64,000 bases of DNA from Candidatus Methanoperedens sp. (lineage in GTDB: Archaea > Halobacteriota > Methanosarcinia > Methanosarcinales > Methanoperedenaceae): the NCBI GenBank assembly GCA_027460525.1, contig JAPZAS010000036.1, forward strand, positions 1-64,000, written 5' to 3'. Positions within the stretch are counted from its first letter, which is position 1; every line of letters begins with the position of its first letter. Below the pieces are notes generated by a model. The model was not told the origin of the DNA. It saw only the letters and a list, made by a program, of their open reading frames with translations, and did no database searches. Positions 50,859 to 58,740 of the stretch are shown here, in pieces. The position numbers and the translations under genes are program-made.

Positions 50859-52232
50859 ATGAAATCAGTTACTCTTTTCAGTAATAAGAAGGACTATAAG
50901 CAGGCTGCAAATGAAATCGTCGAGCTGGCTCATGAACGTTTGGATTTTAAGCCCGACCTTATTTTATTCTATGCCACGTTAAAGTACAATGGCAAATACC
51001 AGACAATGCTGGATATATTCCATGAGGAGTACGGCGACATACCGCAAATCGGCGCCTCAGTTGATGGGATGATTTATCCCGACGACATGAGGATGGACGG
51101 TGCTGCGTTGGTGCTGTGCAAGGACAAAGATGCAAAGGTACGCGTGGATGGGGTTAGAGAAAAAGGCGCAATCGAATCTGCGGAAAAGCTTGCAAAAAGA
51201 GTGAAATGTGAGACGGGTGCTGTTGTGCTTCATTTCCCTCTGGTGCATGTGCCTGGGGCGCTCAAGTCTGCGGAGTTTTATGCTAAGGGTTATTATTATA
51301 GTAAGATGTGCAAAGGAACGAGTCAGGGAAAACAGAAAGAATATGCTGGGAAATTTGCCGATTACTGCAATAAAGAAAATATCTTCTACCTGCCTCCCAC
51401 GGTGTTAAGCATATTCGCAAAGCATACGGGTTACAAAGTCCCTATCATAGGCATAAACGTGATGCATACGCAGGTAAGATTTGACTCCCCACATATATTC
51501 TGCAATTTCGAGGATATTGACGGGGGCATTGCGGCACTGACGGTAGAGAAAAATAATATAAATGCTGTTTATGATGATATATTTCCTGAGAAGGGAAGTA
51601 CGTTTGAAGAAACGAAAGATATAGTACGAAAAAAATTCACAATATTGAAAGAATTTAAAGCAAGTTTTGAGAAAAGTGTGTTAATTTCGCTGGACGGGGT
51701 GCCGCCGATGAACGCTGTGAAAAATCTGACAGCAGTATCCACGAAAAAAGAAGACGATTTATTAACGCAAATGGGCAAAGGAGACTTTCAAGTTCAGACA
51801 CCATACATGCTAATATTCTTTACCAAAAAACCAAAAGGAGTGGTTCTTGTGGGTGCCGGCTCTTATTATCCTTTTGATCTTTACCCATTTTTTATCAATG
51901 TTTCAGATTACTATGACGATGTATTCCTCGGATACGAATTTATAGATTTTAAGTCCAATGACTTTATATCCAGTTTGAGGCATCTCAGGCAAAATGGTGA
52001 TTTCAAATTCTTCTGTATAGATGTTGGAACAATCTCAGCTTTTGGAGAGAAAATTTTTAGTTATAAGGATGAAGTAAAAAAATTGGCAAAGGAAAATTAT
52101 TTTGGTATAATAACCGAAGCTCCTTCTGTATACCTTCCAAACGGGATGAAAAAAAGGAATTATATTTCTGAAGCAGAAGACAACATCTTCTTCACATCTG
52201 CTGGAACAAATGTTTGTTTAGAGATTAACTGA
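50859..52232 (+). CDS. FIST-domain-like sensory protein
   Basis: A 457-residue soluble protein. The N-terminal third fits a FIST_N pattern: FKPDLILFYATLKYNGKYQTMLD, then IPQIGASVDGMIYPDDMRMDGAALVL, where FIST proteins have a GxST/GE-type loop. The remainder would hold FIST_C-like strands (TPYMLIFFTKKPKGVVLVGAG). FIST domains sense small ligands, possibly amino acids, in signalling systems. It stands 211 bp after the KaiC-roadblock pair, with a TATA-like tatatatatt near 50772. The 3' half is AT-richer. Family call is moderate. Confidence 0.55.
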   Translation: MKSVTLFSNKKDYKQAANEIVELAHERLDFKPDLILFYATLKYNGKYQTMLDIFHEEYGDIPQIGASVDGMIYPDDMRMDGAALVLCKDKDAKVRVDGVREKGAIESAEKLAKRVKCETGAVVLHFPLVHVPGALKSAEFYAKGYYYSKMCKGTSQGKQKEYAGKFADYCNKENIFYLPPTVLSIFAKHTGYKVPIIGINVMHTQVRFDSPHIFCNFEDIDGGIAALTVEKNNINAVYDDIFPEKGSTFEETKDIVRKKFTILKEFKASFEKSVLISLDGVPPMNAVKNLTAVSTKKEDDLLTQMGKGDFQVQTPYMLIFFTKKPKGVVLVGAGSYYPFDLYPFFINVSDYYDDVFLGYEFIDFKSNDFISSLRHLRQNGDFKFFCIDVGTISAFGEKIFSYKDEVKKLAKENYFGIITEAPSVYLPNGMKKRNYISEAEDNIFFTSAGTNVCLEIN

Positions 52233-53136
52233 AAGCTCCTGCTCCCAAAAGGATTATGGAAAAATAGGTTGTAACAACCATTATTTTGATGCGCTTGATA
52301 TCTCCAGTTTCAAGTATCCAGTTTTTTTTTGTGAAGTACCAAAAAGTATTTTTCATAAAGTAAAAAAATGGGATAGTAATCAGCAATATACTGCGGCTGA
52401 AAATATTCAAAGCGATGGAGTTTAAGATAACTATATAATATAGAAGCAAAAAAATACATGATAGTTGAAAAAGCCTTGATGGTGAAAAGACGACACCAAA
52501 AGTTTTTAATTTAGCTTTTCTGTCTCCTGATATGTCTTTTAAATCCTTTAGTAATACAACAGAAATTCCAAAAAATAAAAATGCTAAAGCTAATACAAGA
52601 CCAGTTGTATTGAAATTAGAATAGATAAGCCATATACTAAGTGTATAAACAGGATATGCAACACTGTAGGTTATTAACTCGCCAACATAATGAGTTTTTA
52701 ATCTAAAACCAAATATTTTTTTTAAAAAAATATTATCTGAGTACCACCATGTAATCAATGTCCAGATAAAAAAAAATAGATATACAGGTCTTCCGACTCT
52801 TATAGAAATATAATAAACACTAATCAATGATACTATATATAATATTAAAGATAATATCACGGCAGAACGATATGAAATTATTTTCTGGGTTAATGCATTT
52901 TTTTTACCTTGTGCGAAATCTTCCTTTAGATCATTAGTGTGATTCCATATGTTAGATGCAAAACTTGATAAAAGACATACTCCCACTCCAGCGGTAAGAG
53001 AGAATATATGAAATGCAATCGAATCATTAAACTTATTTGATAATAGAAAGATTACTATCGCAAAAAATGGTATAGGGGAAAATAGCGAATAGGGGGTATA
53101 ACACAACTTTATTATTTCTAGCAATTTTTTCGGCAT
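52225..53136 (-). CDS. UbiA-family prenyltransferase
   Basis: A 303-residue membrane enzyme with about eight or nine helices. The first aspartate-rich motif is NHTNDLKEDFAQGKKNAL and the second is KDLKDISGDRKAKLKTFGV, both binding the prenyl diphosphate via magnesium. UbiA enzymes prenylate aromatic rings (quinones, haem O) or make archaeal ether lipids; the acceptor cannot be told. The gene is AT-rich compared with its neighbours. A short GG-ending peptide gene and a hairpin lie directly upstream on the same strand. It overlaps the FIST gene's 3' end by 8 bp. Confidence 0.85.
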   Translation of the reverse strand: MPKKLLEIIKLCYTPYSLFSPIPFFAIVIFLLSNKFNDSIAFHIFSLTAGVGVCLLSSFASNIWNHTNDLKEDFAQGKKNALTQKIISYRSAVILSLILYIVSLISVYYISIRVGRPVYLFFFIWTLITWWYSDNIFLKKIFGFRLKTHYVGELITYSVAYPVYTLSIWLIYSNFNTTGLVLALAFLFFGISVVLLKDLKDISGDRKAKLKTFGVVFSPSRLFQLSCIFLLLYYIVILNSIALNIFSRSILLITIPFFYFMKNTFWYFTKKNWILETGDIKRIKIMVVTTYFSIILLGAGAFS

Positions 53137-53150
53137 CGAAAAGAGGGGAA

Positions 53151-53172
53151 ACTTCCGCAGGTCTGCGGAAGT
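53151..53172 (-). terminator. Hairpin between the small peptide gene and the UbiA gene
   Basis: acttccgca (53151-53159) and tgcggaagt (53164-53172) form a perfect 9-bp stem with a four-base loop. On the minus strand it follows the 29-codon gene by about 20 bp and is followed by a pyrimidine-rich ttcccctctttt before the UbiA start. It could terminate the short transcript or control read-through into UbiA. Confidence 0.5.
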
Positions 53173-53190
53173 ATATTTATTTAAGATAAT

Positions 53191-53280
53191 TCATCCGCCG
53201 TATAGTTTTACACCCTTGAACATCTCTTCCGCTACCTTCTCATCCTCTTTTCTCTGTGATTTCTGTTTCTCGTTTTTCAT
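53191..53280 (-). CDS. 29-residue peptide ending in Gly-Gly
   Basis: A short open frame starting MKNEKQKSQRKEDEKVAEEM and ending in FKGVKLYGG. It has a strong ribosome-binding site (aaggagcg) seven bases before the ATG, unusual for a chance frame. The N-terminal 20 residues are highly charged and helical. A C-terminal di-glycine is the feature that conjugated or adenylated proteins (ubiquitin-like SAMPs, ThiS/MoaD) share, but this chain is far too short for that fold. It is upstream of UbiA with a hairpin between. Function unknown; RiPP precursor or small regulator are possibilities. Confidence 0.5.
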   Translation of the reverse strand: MKNEKQKSQRKEDEKVAEEMFKGVKLYGG

Positions 53281-53443
53281 TTTTTATCGCTCCTTATTTT
53301 CTTGCCCATGAAGGGCAACCTTTCTTATGGCATGTGTCAATATAAAATAATACTAAATATAGTTAAGAAATTATATTAAGAAAAATAATTAAGAAACTCT
53401 GCTCAGTGAATTTATTTATACCATTTCAGCACTTTTAACATTC

Positions 53444-53647
53444 ATGTCCAAATCAGGAGAAATCGCAGACAAAATTCTTGCAGAACTTAGAGAAGGAAAA
53501 AAGATTAGTGTAAATGAACTTGGAAAAAAAGTACCATTAACAAATAAGATAATTCTCGATCTTCTGAAAGAGTGCGGGCTTATTGAGTTGAAAAACGGAG
53601 AGGTCAGAATAACGGAGTTCGGCTCTGAATTGCTTACTTTAGAATGA
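53444..53647 (+). CDS. Small winged-helix DNA-binding protein
   Basis: A 67-residue protein made of a single winged helix: EIADKILAELREGKKISVNELGKKVPLTNKIILDLLKECGLIELKNGEVRITEFGSELL. The recognition helix is around LTNKIILDLLKECG. No other domain. Its 3' end overlaps the convergent gene at 53634-53861 by 14 bp; both encode small winged helices. A TATA-like tatttatacc at 53411-53420 lies about 25 bp before the ATG, suggesting a leaderless transcript. Confidence 0.7.
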   Translation: MSKSGEIADKILAELREGKKISVNELGKKVPLTNKIILDLLKECGLIELKNGEVRITEFGSELLTLE

Positions 53648-53861
53648 CTTCTTTAGCTTTATTTAAAAATATTTTTCCTTTTTCTGTTGTTGTATATTTA
53701 TCCGACTCATTCTCTATAAGACCATGCTTTTGCAGCAGCGCTAGATATTTGTCAGCAAGCTTAAAATTAAGGTTTGCTTTATAGACAATGCTCGTTTTAT
53801 TAACACTCGCAATAGCAATATCCAGAATGTCAACAATAATATCTAGACTGTTTCTTCGCAT
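53634..53861 (-). CDS. Small winged-helix DNA-binding protein (ArnR/PadR-like size)
   Basis: A 75-residue winged helix: RNSLDIIVDILDIAIASVNKTSIVYKANLNFKLADKYLALLQKHGLIENESDKYTTTEKGKIFLNKAKEVI. The pattern I-x-DIL...TxIVYKANLNFKxxxxYLxxLxxxGLI...YxxTxKGxxFL is that of a common archaeal family of minimal regulators. It overlaps the convergent winged-helix gene by 14 bp and is divergent from the signalling operon at 54150, 288 bp away, so it could regulate that operon. Confidence 0.75.
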   Translation of the reverse strand: MRRNSLDIIVDILDIAIASVNKTSIVYKANLNFKLADKYLALLQKHGLIENESDKYTTTEKGKIFLNKAKEVILK

Positions 53862-54149
53862 ATTTAACCTTCCCTTGATACATCACAGTAGGTACTCCTA
53901 TTTATAAGTTATGATTATTATCGCGATGATGATAATAAATATTATCTACATAAATAAATATATATGGTAGTAGCAGTGATACTTGTACCCGCATTCATAG
54001 AAATGTAGGTTTGGTGGGAATAAATGGAAAAAGAGAGCCCGTTTGGTACACTAAGGAACACATATTTACAAAATAAACATATCCATTTCTACATATCTAT
54101 TTATATATAACAAACTCTAAATAGTAATATCTGAGTACTAGGGCATACG
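53862..54149. promoter_or_regulatory. Upstream region of the Rad55/GTPase/roadblock operon
   Basis: A 288-bp AT-rich gap between divergent genes. A TATA-like tatttatatataac (about 54099-54112) lies some 40 bp before the ATG at 54150. An imperfect inverted repeat rich in atc/gat (attattatcgcgatgatgat, 53909-53928) lies nearer the winged-helix gene and could be an operator. No open frame with a ribosome-binding site is evident here. Confidence 0.4.
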
Positions 54150-54854
54150 ATGAGTGACTATACACTTGGCATCAAGGAACTGGATGAAGCAATCGGTGGC
54201 ATAAAGAAAGGCTCGAATATCATGTTTATCGGCCCTCCGATGAGCGGAAAAGAAGCCATCCTGAACTACATAGTGTATCACGGCGCTACAAAAAATGAAA
54301 ATGCAATAATAACAGTAACCACGCGCGAATCCGCAACCCACATCCTGGACTGGTTCAAAGAAAACAAGTTAGCCCTTCCCATGTCAAGAATCGGGATAGT
54401 TGACTGCGTTACAAAAACGCTTGGCGGCGCTGCGGTTGATAGTGAAAACATTAAAATCGCAAGCAGTCCGGTTGATTTAACTGGAATCGGGGTAAAAATC
54501 AGCCAGTTTTTTGAGGAATTCTTTATGAAAAAGAATACCCGAAAGATCCAGCTTCATATCAATTCGCTTTCTACAATATTGATGTATTCAAACATTCAAA
54601 CTGTTTTCAGGTTTCTCCATGTATTTACAGGACGCATTAAAGCAGCCGGGGCTATTGGAATATATGTGATAGAGAGCGGTATGCATGACGCGCAGGCGAT
54701 AGCAACCTTAAAACAGTTATTTGATGGCATGATAGAGATAAAATCTGAGAACGATAAGAATCTCATAAGGATTGCCGGGCTATCCTCAAAACCCACCCCC
54801 TGGTTTGAATACGAGATTGAGGGAGCTAGTGTCAAGATATTGAGGGGAAAATAA
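54150..54854 (+). CDS. Rad55/KaiC-like ATPase with altered P-loop (operon gene 1)
   Basis: A 234-residue RecA-superfamily protein (TLGIKELDEAIGGIKKGSNIMFIG). Its Walker A reads GPPMSGKEAI (residues 28-37), with glutamate where serine or threonine normally binds the magnesium ion. The remainder keeps the fold (AIITVTTRESATHILDWFKE, LQLHINSLSTILMYSNIQT), but the usual Walker B acidic residue is replaced by HINSLS. It may bind nucleotide without ordinary hydrolysis. It is followed one base later by the RecA/GTPase fusion gene. Confidence 0.8.
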   Translation: MSDYTLGIKELDEAIGGIKKGSNIMFIGPPMSGKEAILNYIVYHGATKNENAIITVTTRESATHILDWFKENKLALPMSRIGIVDCVTKTLGGAAVDSENIKIASSPVDLTGIGVKISQFFEEFFMKKNTRKIQLHINSLSTILMYSNIQTVFRFLHVFTGRIKAAGAIGIYVIESGMHDAQAIATLKQLFDGMIEIKSENDKNLIRIAGLSSKPTPWFEYEIEGASVKILRGK

Positions 54855-54855
54855 C

Positions 54856-56025
54856 ATGGTAGAAACCGGGATACCAAAATTGGATGAATTCCTCGGTGGG
54901 GGTATACCTAAAGGCAAGAGTCTTGTATATTGTAATCAACCTGGCGTTGAAGGCGAGATTTTTGGGCTGCAAACTATTTATAGTAATCTAAAAAACGGCG
55001 GTACCGGTGTTTTCGTAGTATCGAGTACCATGCCCGAAATTATGAAGGGTCAATTTAAGGAGTTCGGTTGGGATATCACTCCATTTAATGAGAGGCTGTT
55101 TTTTGTCGATGCTTATAATCCTTTAATAGGGGCACCTTCTAAAGAAAAATATGTTATTTCAAGTCCAGACAACATCGACAATTTCAGTAAGATAATAATA
55201 GATGTAATGCAAGAATTGCCGCCAAGCACTATAGTATTCGGTTCCCTATCCACCATAATGGATTTATGCGGAGAGAAGGAAACTATCGAGGCTGTAAAGT
55301 CTTGGAACAAAATGGCAATGCTGTACGACCATGTCATTGTTTATAATTTCACTGCATGGCCATATTCTCAGGAAACCCTGAACTTAATAAAAGGAGATTT
55401 ATTCAATGCCGTCATATCTATCGGTGGCATAGCTGAACGTGTCATCTTCGGTCAGTATTTCGGGATACTCAGGTCAGACTGGGTAAATGAAACAAAGAAA
55501 TCCATGCTTTTCAGGGTATTGCGCCCCGGAGGAATAAAATTATACATACCAAAGATACTTGTGACAGGACCTTTTGATGCCGGGAAATCCACGTTTGTGC
55601 ATGCCCTTTCAACACGTGCTATATCCGTTGACAGGCTGGGGACAACAATCGCCATGGACCATGGTCATCTCGATTATAAAGGTTTCAGCGCAGATATTTT
55701 CGGAACGCCAGGACAGGAGAGGTTTGATCCAATCATAAAACTAATAAGCGGCGAATCTATGGGTGTTTTTCTTGTTGTGGATTCCACAAATCCAGCGGAT
55801 TTTGTTCGAGCAAAGCAGATGCTTGAGATTACAAAGTCCTATGGGCTGCCATATGTTGTGGTTGCAAATAAGCAGGATTCACCCGGTGCTCTTACGCCTG
55901 AAGAAATAAGAAAGCAGTTCAATTTGCCCGACGATGTTCCTGTCGTTCCAGCGGTTGCGAAGGATAAAATCGGCGTGTTTGAGGCATTTGAAGTCTTGAT
56001 AGAAAAAATAACGGGAGGAACTTGA
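54856..56025 (+). CDS. Fusion of a degenerate RecA/KaiC-like domain with a MglA/Arf-like small GTPase (operon gene 2)
   Basis: A 389-residue fusion. Residues 1-225 are Rad55/KaiC-like (TGIPKLDEFLGGGIPKGKSLVY), but the P-loop position reads CNQPGVEGEI, without the lysine. Residues 230-389 are a complete small GTPase: G1 GPFDAGKST (238-246), G3 DIFGTPGQERF (280-290) with Gln287 at the Ras-Gln61 position, G4 NKQD (338-341), and G5 VAK (367-369). It is nearest to MglA/Arf/SRbeta-type GTPases. Its stop shares a base with the roadblock gene. I know of no characterised protein of this architecture. Confidence 0.88.
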   Translation: MVETGIPKLDEFLGGGIPKGKSLVYCNQPGVEGEIFGLQTIYSNLKNGGTGVFVVSSTMPEIMKGQFKEFGWDITPFNERLFFVDAYNPLIGAPSKEKYVISSPDNIDNFSKIIIDVMQELPPSTIVFGSLSTIMDLCGEKETIEAVKSWNKMAMLYDHVIVYNFTAWPYSQETLNLIKGDLFNAVISIGGIAERVIFGQYFGILRSDWVNETKKSMLFRVLRPGGIKLYIPKILVTGPFDAGKSTFVHALSTRAISVDRLGTTIAMDHGHLDYKGFSADIFGTPGQERFDPIIKLISGESMGVFLVVDSTNPADFVRAKQMLEITKSYGLPYVVVANKQDSPGALTPEEIRKQFNLPDDVPVVPAVAKDKIGVFEAFEVLIEKITGGT

Positions 56026-56393
56026 TGCCTGATACTATTGATATGGTTGACAAACTGCTTGCAGACTTGAAGAATATCGGGGGAGTGGAAGCCTGTGCTG
56101 CCGCCAGTCGCGACGGGTTGCTTATTCGTGCCATTATGCAAAAAGAATTATTTGTAGATTCCCTGGCTGCAATGTCTGCTACCATACTCGGCGCTGCCGA
56201 GACTGCCACTACACATGTGGAAAAAGGGGTGCCCAATCGGGTTATTGTGGAAACCGATTACGGAAGATTAGTTGTTATTGGCGCAGGGCCCAAAGCACTG
56301 CTGATTCTTCTTGCAAGTCAGGATACTGGACTGGGTTTAATCCTTCTGGAACTTGAAAAATCGGCAAAAAAGCTCAAAGATATATTGGCATGA
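56025..56393 (+). CDS. Roadblock/LC7 (MglB-like) protein (operon gene 3)
   Basis: A 122-residue roadblock domain: MVDKLLADLKNIGGVEACAAASRDGLLIRA, SLAAMSATILGAAETATTHVEKG, RVIVETDYGRLVVIGAGPKALLILLASQDTGLGLI. It is close in pattern to MglB-type proteins that activate MglA GTPases. Its ATG (ggagg six bases upstream) overlaps the GTPase-fusion stop as TGATG; a TTG three bases upstream is less likely. It overlaps yhbY by 4 bp, tying the signalling genes to a ribosomal-protein operon. Confidence 0.9.
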   Translation: MPDTIDMVDKLLADLKNIGGVEACAAASRDGLLIRAIMQKELFVDSLAAMSATILGAAETATTHVEKGVPNRVIVETDYGRLVVIGAGPKALLILLASQDTGLGLILLELEKSAKKLKDILA

Positions 56394-56644
56394 ACAAACA
56401 AAAAAGCAAGGCAGAGGGTACTTCTCTTGACGCTACTATTCATGTCGGTAAATCAGGCATAGAGCCTGTGGTTGAAGAGCTAAAAAACCAGTTGAAGATT
56501 AAGGAGATGGTGAAAGTAAAATTCCTCAAAACCGCCATTATTGAAATTGGGAAACATGAGCTTTCAGAAAAACTTGCAAACCTTACAGATTCGGAACTTA
56601 TTGAGGTCAGGGGAAATACTGCAGTATTTCGCCGAAAAAGGTAA
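56390..56644 (+). CDS. YhbY/CRM-family RNA-binding protein
   Basis: An 84-residue KH-like CRM domain. DATIHVGKSGIEPVVEELKNQLK has the G-K-x-G loop, then EMVKVKFLKTA, and LTDSELIEVRGNTAVFRRKR with the conserved RGN...RRK end. YhbY-type proteins bind pre-50S particles in ribosome assembly. In archaea the gene usually precedes rps19e, as it does here (57 bp). It starts inside the roadblock gene's last codons (ATGA). Confidence 0.9.
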   Translation: MNKQKSKAEGTSLDATIHVGKSGIEPVVEELKNQLKIKEMVKVKFLKTAIIEIGKHELSEKLANLTDSELIEVRGNTAVFRRKR

Positions 56645-56701
56645 ATACTATCCGACAAATACTAAAGACCTCCTTAGTGATAATTTTATGGAGGATCAAC
56701 A

Positions 56702-57151
56702 TTGACAACAGTATATGATGTGCCTGCCGAGATGCTTATAAATAAGGCAGCACAGAAATTAAAAAATGACCAGAAAGCCAAGCCCCCCGAGTGGGCACGT
56801 TTTGCCAAAACTGGCGCTCATAAAGAACTTTCCCCGGATAACTCCGACTGGTGGTTTATCAGATGCGCTTCGATATTAAGACGCATCTATATAGATGGTC
56901 CTGTCGGGGTCTCTCGCCTGCGGAGCTTCTACGGCGGGCGGCACAGGAATGGAGTAAAGCCCATCCACTTTTCAAAAGGGAGCGGCTCCGTTGCAAGAGA
57001 GGCACTGCAGCAGCTTGAAAAAGCCGGGTTTGTGAAAACCCAAAAAACAGGCAGGATAATTTCTAAGGACGGGCAGTCGTTTTTGGATAATACAGCAAAT
57101 GAGGTTAAATCAGAGCTTGTCAAATCCAATCCGGCTGTTGCCAAATATTAG
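56702..57151 (+). CDS. rps19e: Ribosomal protein eS19
   Basis: A 149-residue small-subunit protein found only in archaea and eukaryotes. TVYDVPAEMLINKAAQKL, PEWARFAKTGAHKELSPDNSDWWFIRCASILRRIY and SRLRSFYGGRHRNGVKP are the signature segments. Translation appears to start with TTG at 56702: ggagga lies six bases upstream, and the sequence MTTVYDVPAEML matches the usual N-terminus, with no suitable ATG nearby. It lies between yhbY and the PDCD5 gene, a conserved archaeal order. Confidence 0.96.
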   Translation: MTTVYDVPAEMLINKAAQKLKNDQKAKPPEWARFAKTGAHKELSPDNSDWWFIRCASILRRIYIDGPVGVSRLRSFYGGRHRNGVKPIHFSKGSGSVAREALQQLEKAGFVKTQKTGRIISKDGQSFLDNTANEVKSELVKSNPAVAKY

Positions 57152-57195
57152 ATAAGACCTGGAACCCCGAATTTAATTGATGGGGGCTGAGGAAC

Positions 57196-57534
57196 ATGGA
57201 TGAGGAACTCGAAGAGATAAAAAGACGTAAGCTTGAACAGTTGCAGCAGCAGCAGTACGGCGCGCAGGCACAGGCAGTCCAGCAGGAACAGGCTCGCGCC
57301 GAGTATGAGGCAAAGAAGCAGGCAATACTGCGCCAGATACTCACGCCTGAGGCGAGGGAGCGGCTAAGTACGCTTAGGATGACCAGACCCGAGCTTGTGG
57401 AGAGCGTGGAGGCGCAGTTAATAGCGCTTGCACAGAGCGGGAGGCTTCAGACCAAGATAGATGATGCCAAGCTCAGGGCGCTGCTTGTCCAGTTGCAGCC
57501 GAAAAAGAGAGAGATGCAGATCATCAGGAAGTGA
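57196..57534 (+). CDS. PDCD5-family DNA-binding protein
   Basis: A 112-residue protein of the PDCD5/TFAR19 family. It has an N-terminal charged helix ([22 protein letters not shown]) and a three-helix core ([42 protein letters not shown]), ending [13 protein letters not shown]. Archaeal members bind double-stranded DNA or assist protein folding. Its position after rps19e is conserved. The usual continuation (rpl39e, rpl31e, eif6) is missing, and its 3' end overlaps cysS, suggesting a rearrangement point just downstream. Confidence 0.93.
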   Translation: MDEELEEIKRRKLEQLQQQQYGAQAQAVQQEQARAEYEAKKQAILRQILTPEARERLSTLRMTRPELVESVEAQLIALAQSGRLQTKIDDAKLRALLVQLQPKKREMQIIRK

Positions 57535-58738
57535 ACAATCTCAATCCAAGTACCGAATCAAAGCTCCTGAAAGTTTCAAGAATCTTTTCCGATGATTTTT
57601 TGTCTGGATTCATCCTGCTGACATCATCCGTAAACTCTTCCATCACTTTTAACGCCTTTCCCGTGTTAAGGTTATCATCCAAAGCCTGCTCAAATTTTTT
57701 CATGACTTTGCTTGCTATTTTCCCAGCATCATCCTCACCATTAGCTTTCCCAAGTCTTTCAATGGTGCTGCGAAGCTTTTCAAGTTTTCTCCCGGCCCCC
57801 ACAAGCCCCTCGAATGTGAAATTCAGCCGTCTCCTGTAACTTATAGAAAGGAGCAGGTACTTTATCGCCATCGGCTCAAATCCCATTTCAAGAAGCTCTC
57901 GTAACGTGTAGAAATTGCCTGCTGATTTTGACATCTTCTTTCCATTAACCATAAGATGCCTGATGTGGAGCCAGTATTTTGATGGGTTTTCTCCGAATGC
58001 ACCGAAATTCTGGGCTATAACGTTCTCATGATGCGGAAAAATATTATCCACTCCTCCGGCATGTATATCAAAATGCGTGCCAAGATGCTTGGAACACATG
58101 GCTGAACACTCTATATGCCAGCCGGGTCTTCCTTTTCCAAGCTCTGTTTCCCAGAAAACCTCCCCATCCTCCTTCTCGTATGATTTCCAGAGGGCAAAAT
58201 CCGAGATTATAGATGTAGACTCACCCCATTCATCGCGTTTTATTTTTTTCTCCCCCCTCCTGAGCTTCAAATGCGAGAGCTTTCCCCAGCCTTTGAATTT
58301 TGAGACATCGTAGTATACAGAGCCGTCATATCCGCTATAGGCATAGCCATTCTCCATGAGTTTCTTTATTATCCCAACGATCTCCTGTACATGTTCTGTA
58401 GGTTTTGGAAAAACATCAGCCGGCAATAAATTTAATGTTTCCATATCCTCAAAAAATACCTTTGAATAATATTCGGTCAAATCCCGAAGCGCCTTTCCTT
58501 CCTTTTTGGCAGTTTCTATGGCTTTATCCTCGATATCAGTTAAATTCATCACCCGCTTTACTCTATAGCCTCTGAATCTCAAGTACCTCACAAGCACATC
58601 CTCGAATATGAAAGTCCTGAAATTCCCGATGTGCGCATATTGGTAAACCGAAGGACCGCATGTGTATATTCCTACAACATCCCCAAGAGGCTGGAATTTT
58701 TCTTTTTTTCTGGTAAGGGTATTAAAAAGCTTGAGCGT
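57524..58738 (-). CDS. cysS: Cysteinyl-tRNA synthetase, with no canonical start codon and a short C-terminus
   Basis: A class I synthetase of about 404 residues. The frame reads [14 protein letters not shown], then [15 protein letters not shown] (HIGH motif and zinc cysteine), [27 protein letters not shown] (zinc ligands) and [10 protein letters not shown] (KMSKS). The usual N-terminal methionine falls on ACG at 58736-58738, eight bases after aggagg. There is no ATG, GTG or TTG between the upstream in-frame stop and residue 47. The protein ends [12 protein letters not shown], about 60 residues before most homologues, losing the terminal anticodon-binding region. Catalytic parts are intact. 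Either a non-AUG start or sequence error. Confidence 0.85.
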   Translation of the reverse strand, partial: TLKLFNTLTRKKEKFQPLGDVVGIYTCGPSVYQYAHIGNFRTFIFEDVLVRYLRFRGYRVKRVMNLTDIEDKAIETAKKEGKALRDLTEYYSKVFFEDMETLNLLPADVFPKPTEHVQEIVGIIKKLMENGYAYSGYDGSVYYDVSKFKGWGKLSHLKLRRGEKKIKRDEWGESTSIISDFALWKSYEKEDGEVFWETELGKGRPGWHIECSAMCSKHLGTHFDIHAGGVDNIFPHHENVIAQNFGAFGENPSKYWLHIRHLMVNGKKMSKSAGNFYTLRELLEMGFEPMAIKYLLLSISYRRRLNFTFEGLVGAGRKLEKLRSTIERLGKANGEDDAGKIASKVMKKFEQALDDNLNTGKALKVMEEFTDDVSRMNPDKKSSEKILETFRSFDSVLGLRLFTS

Positions 58739-58740
58739 GG

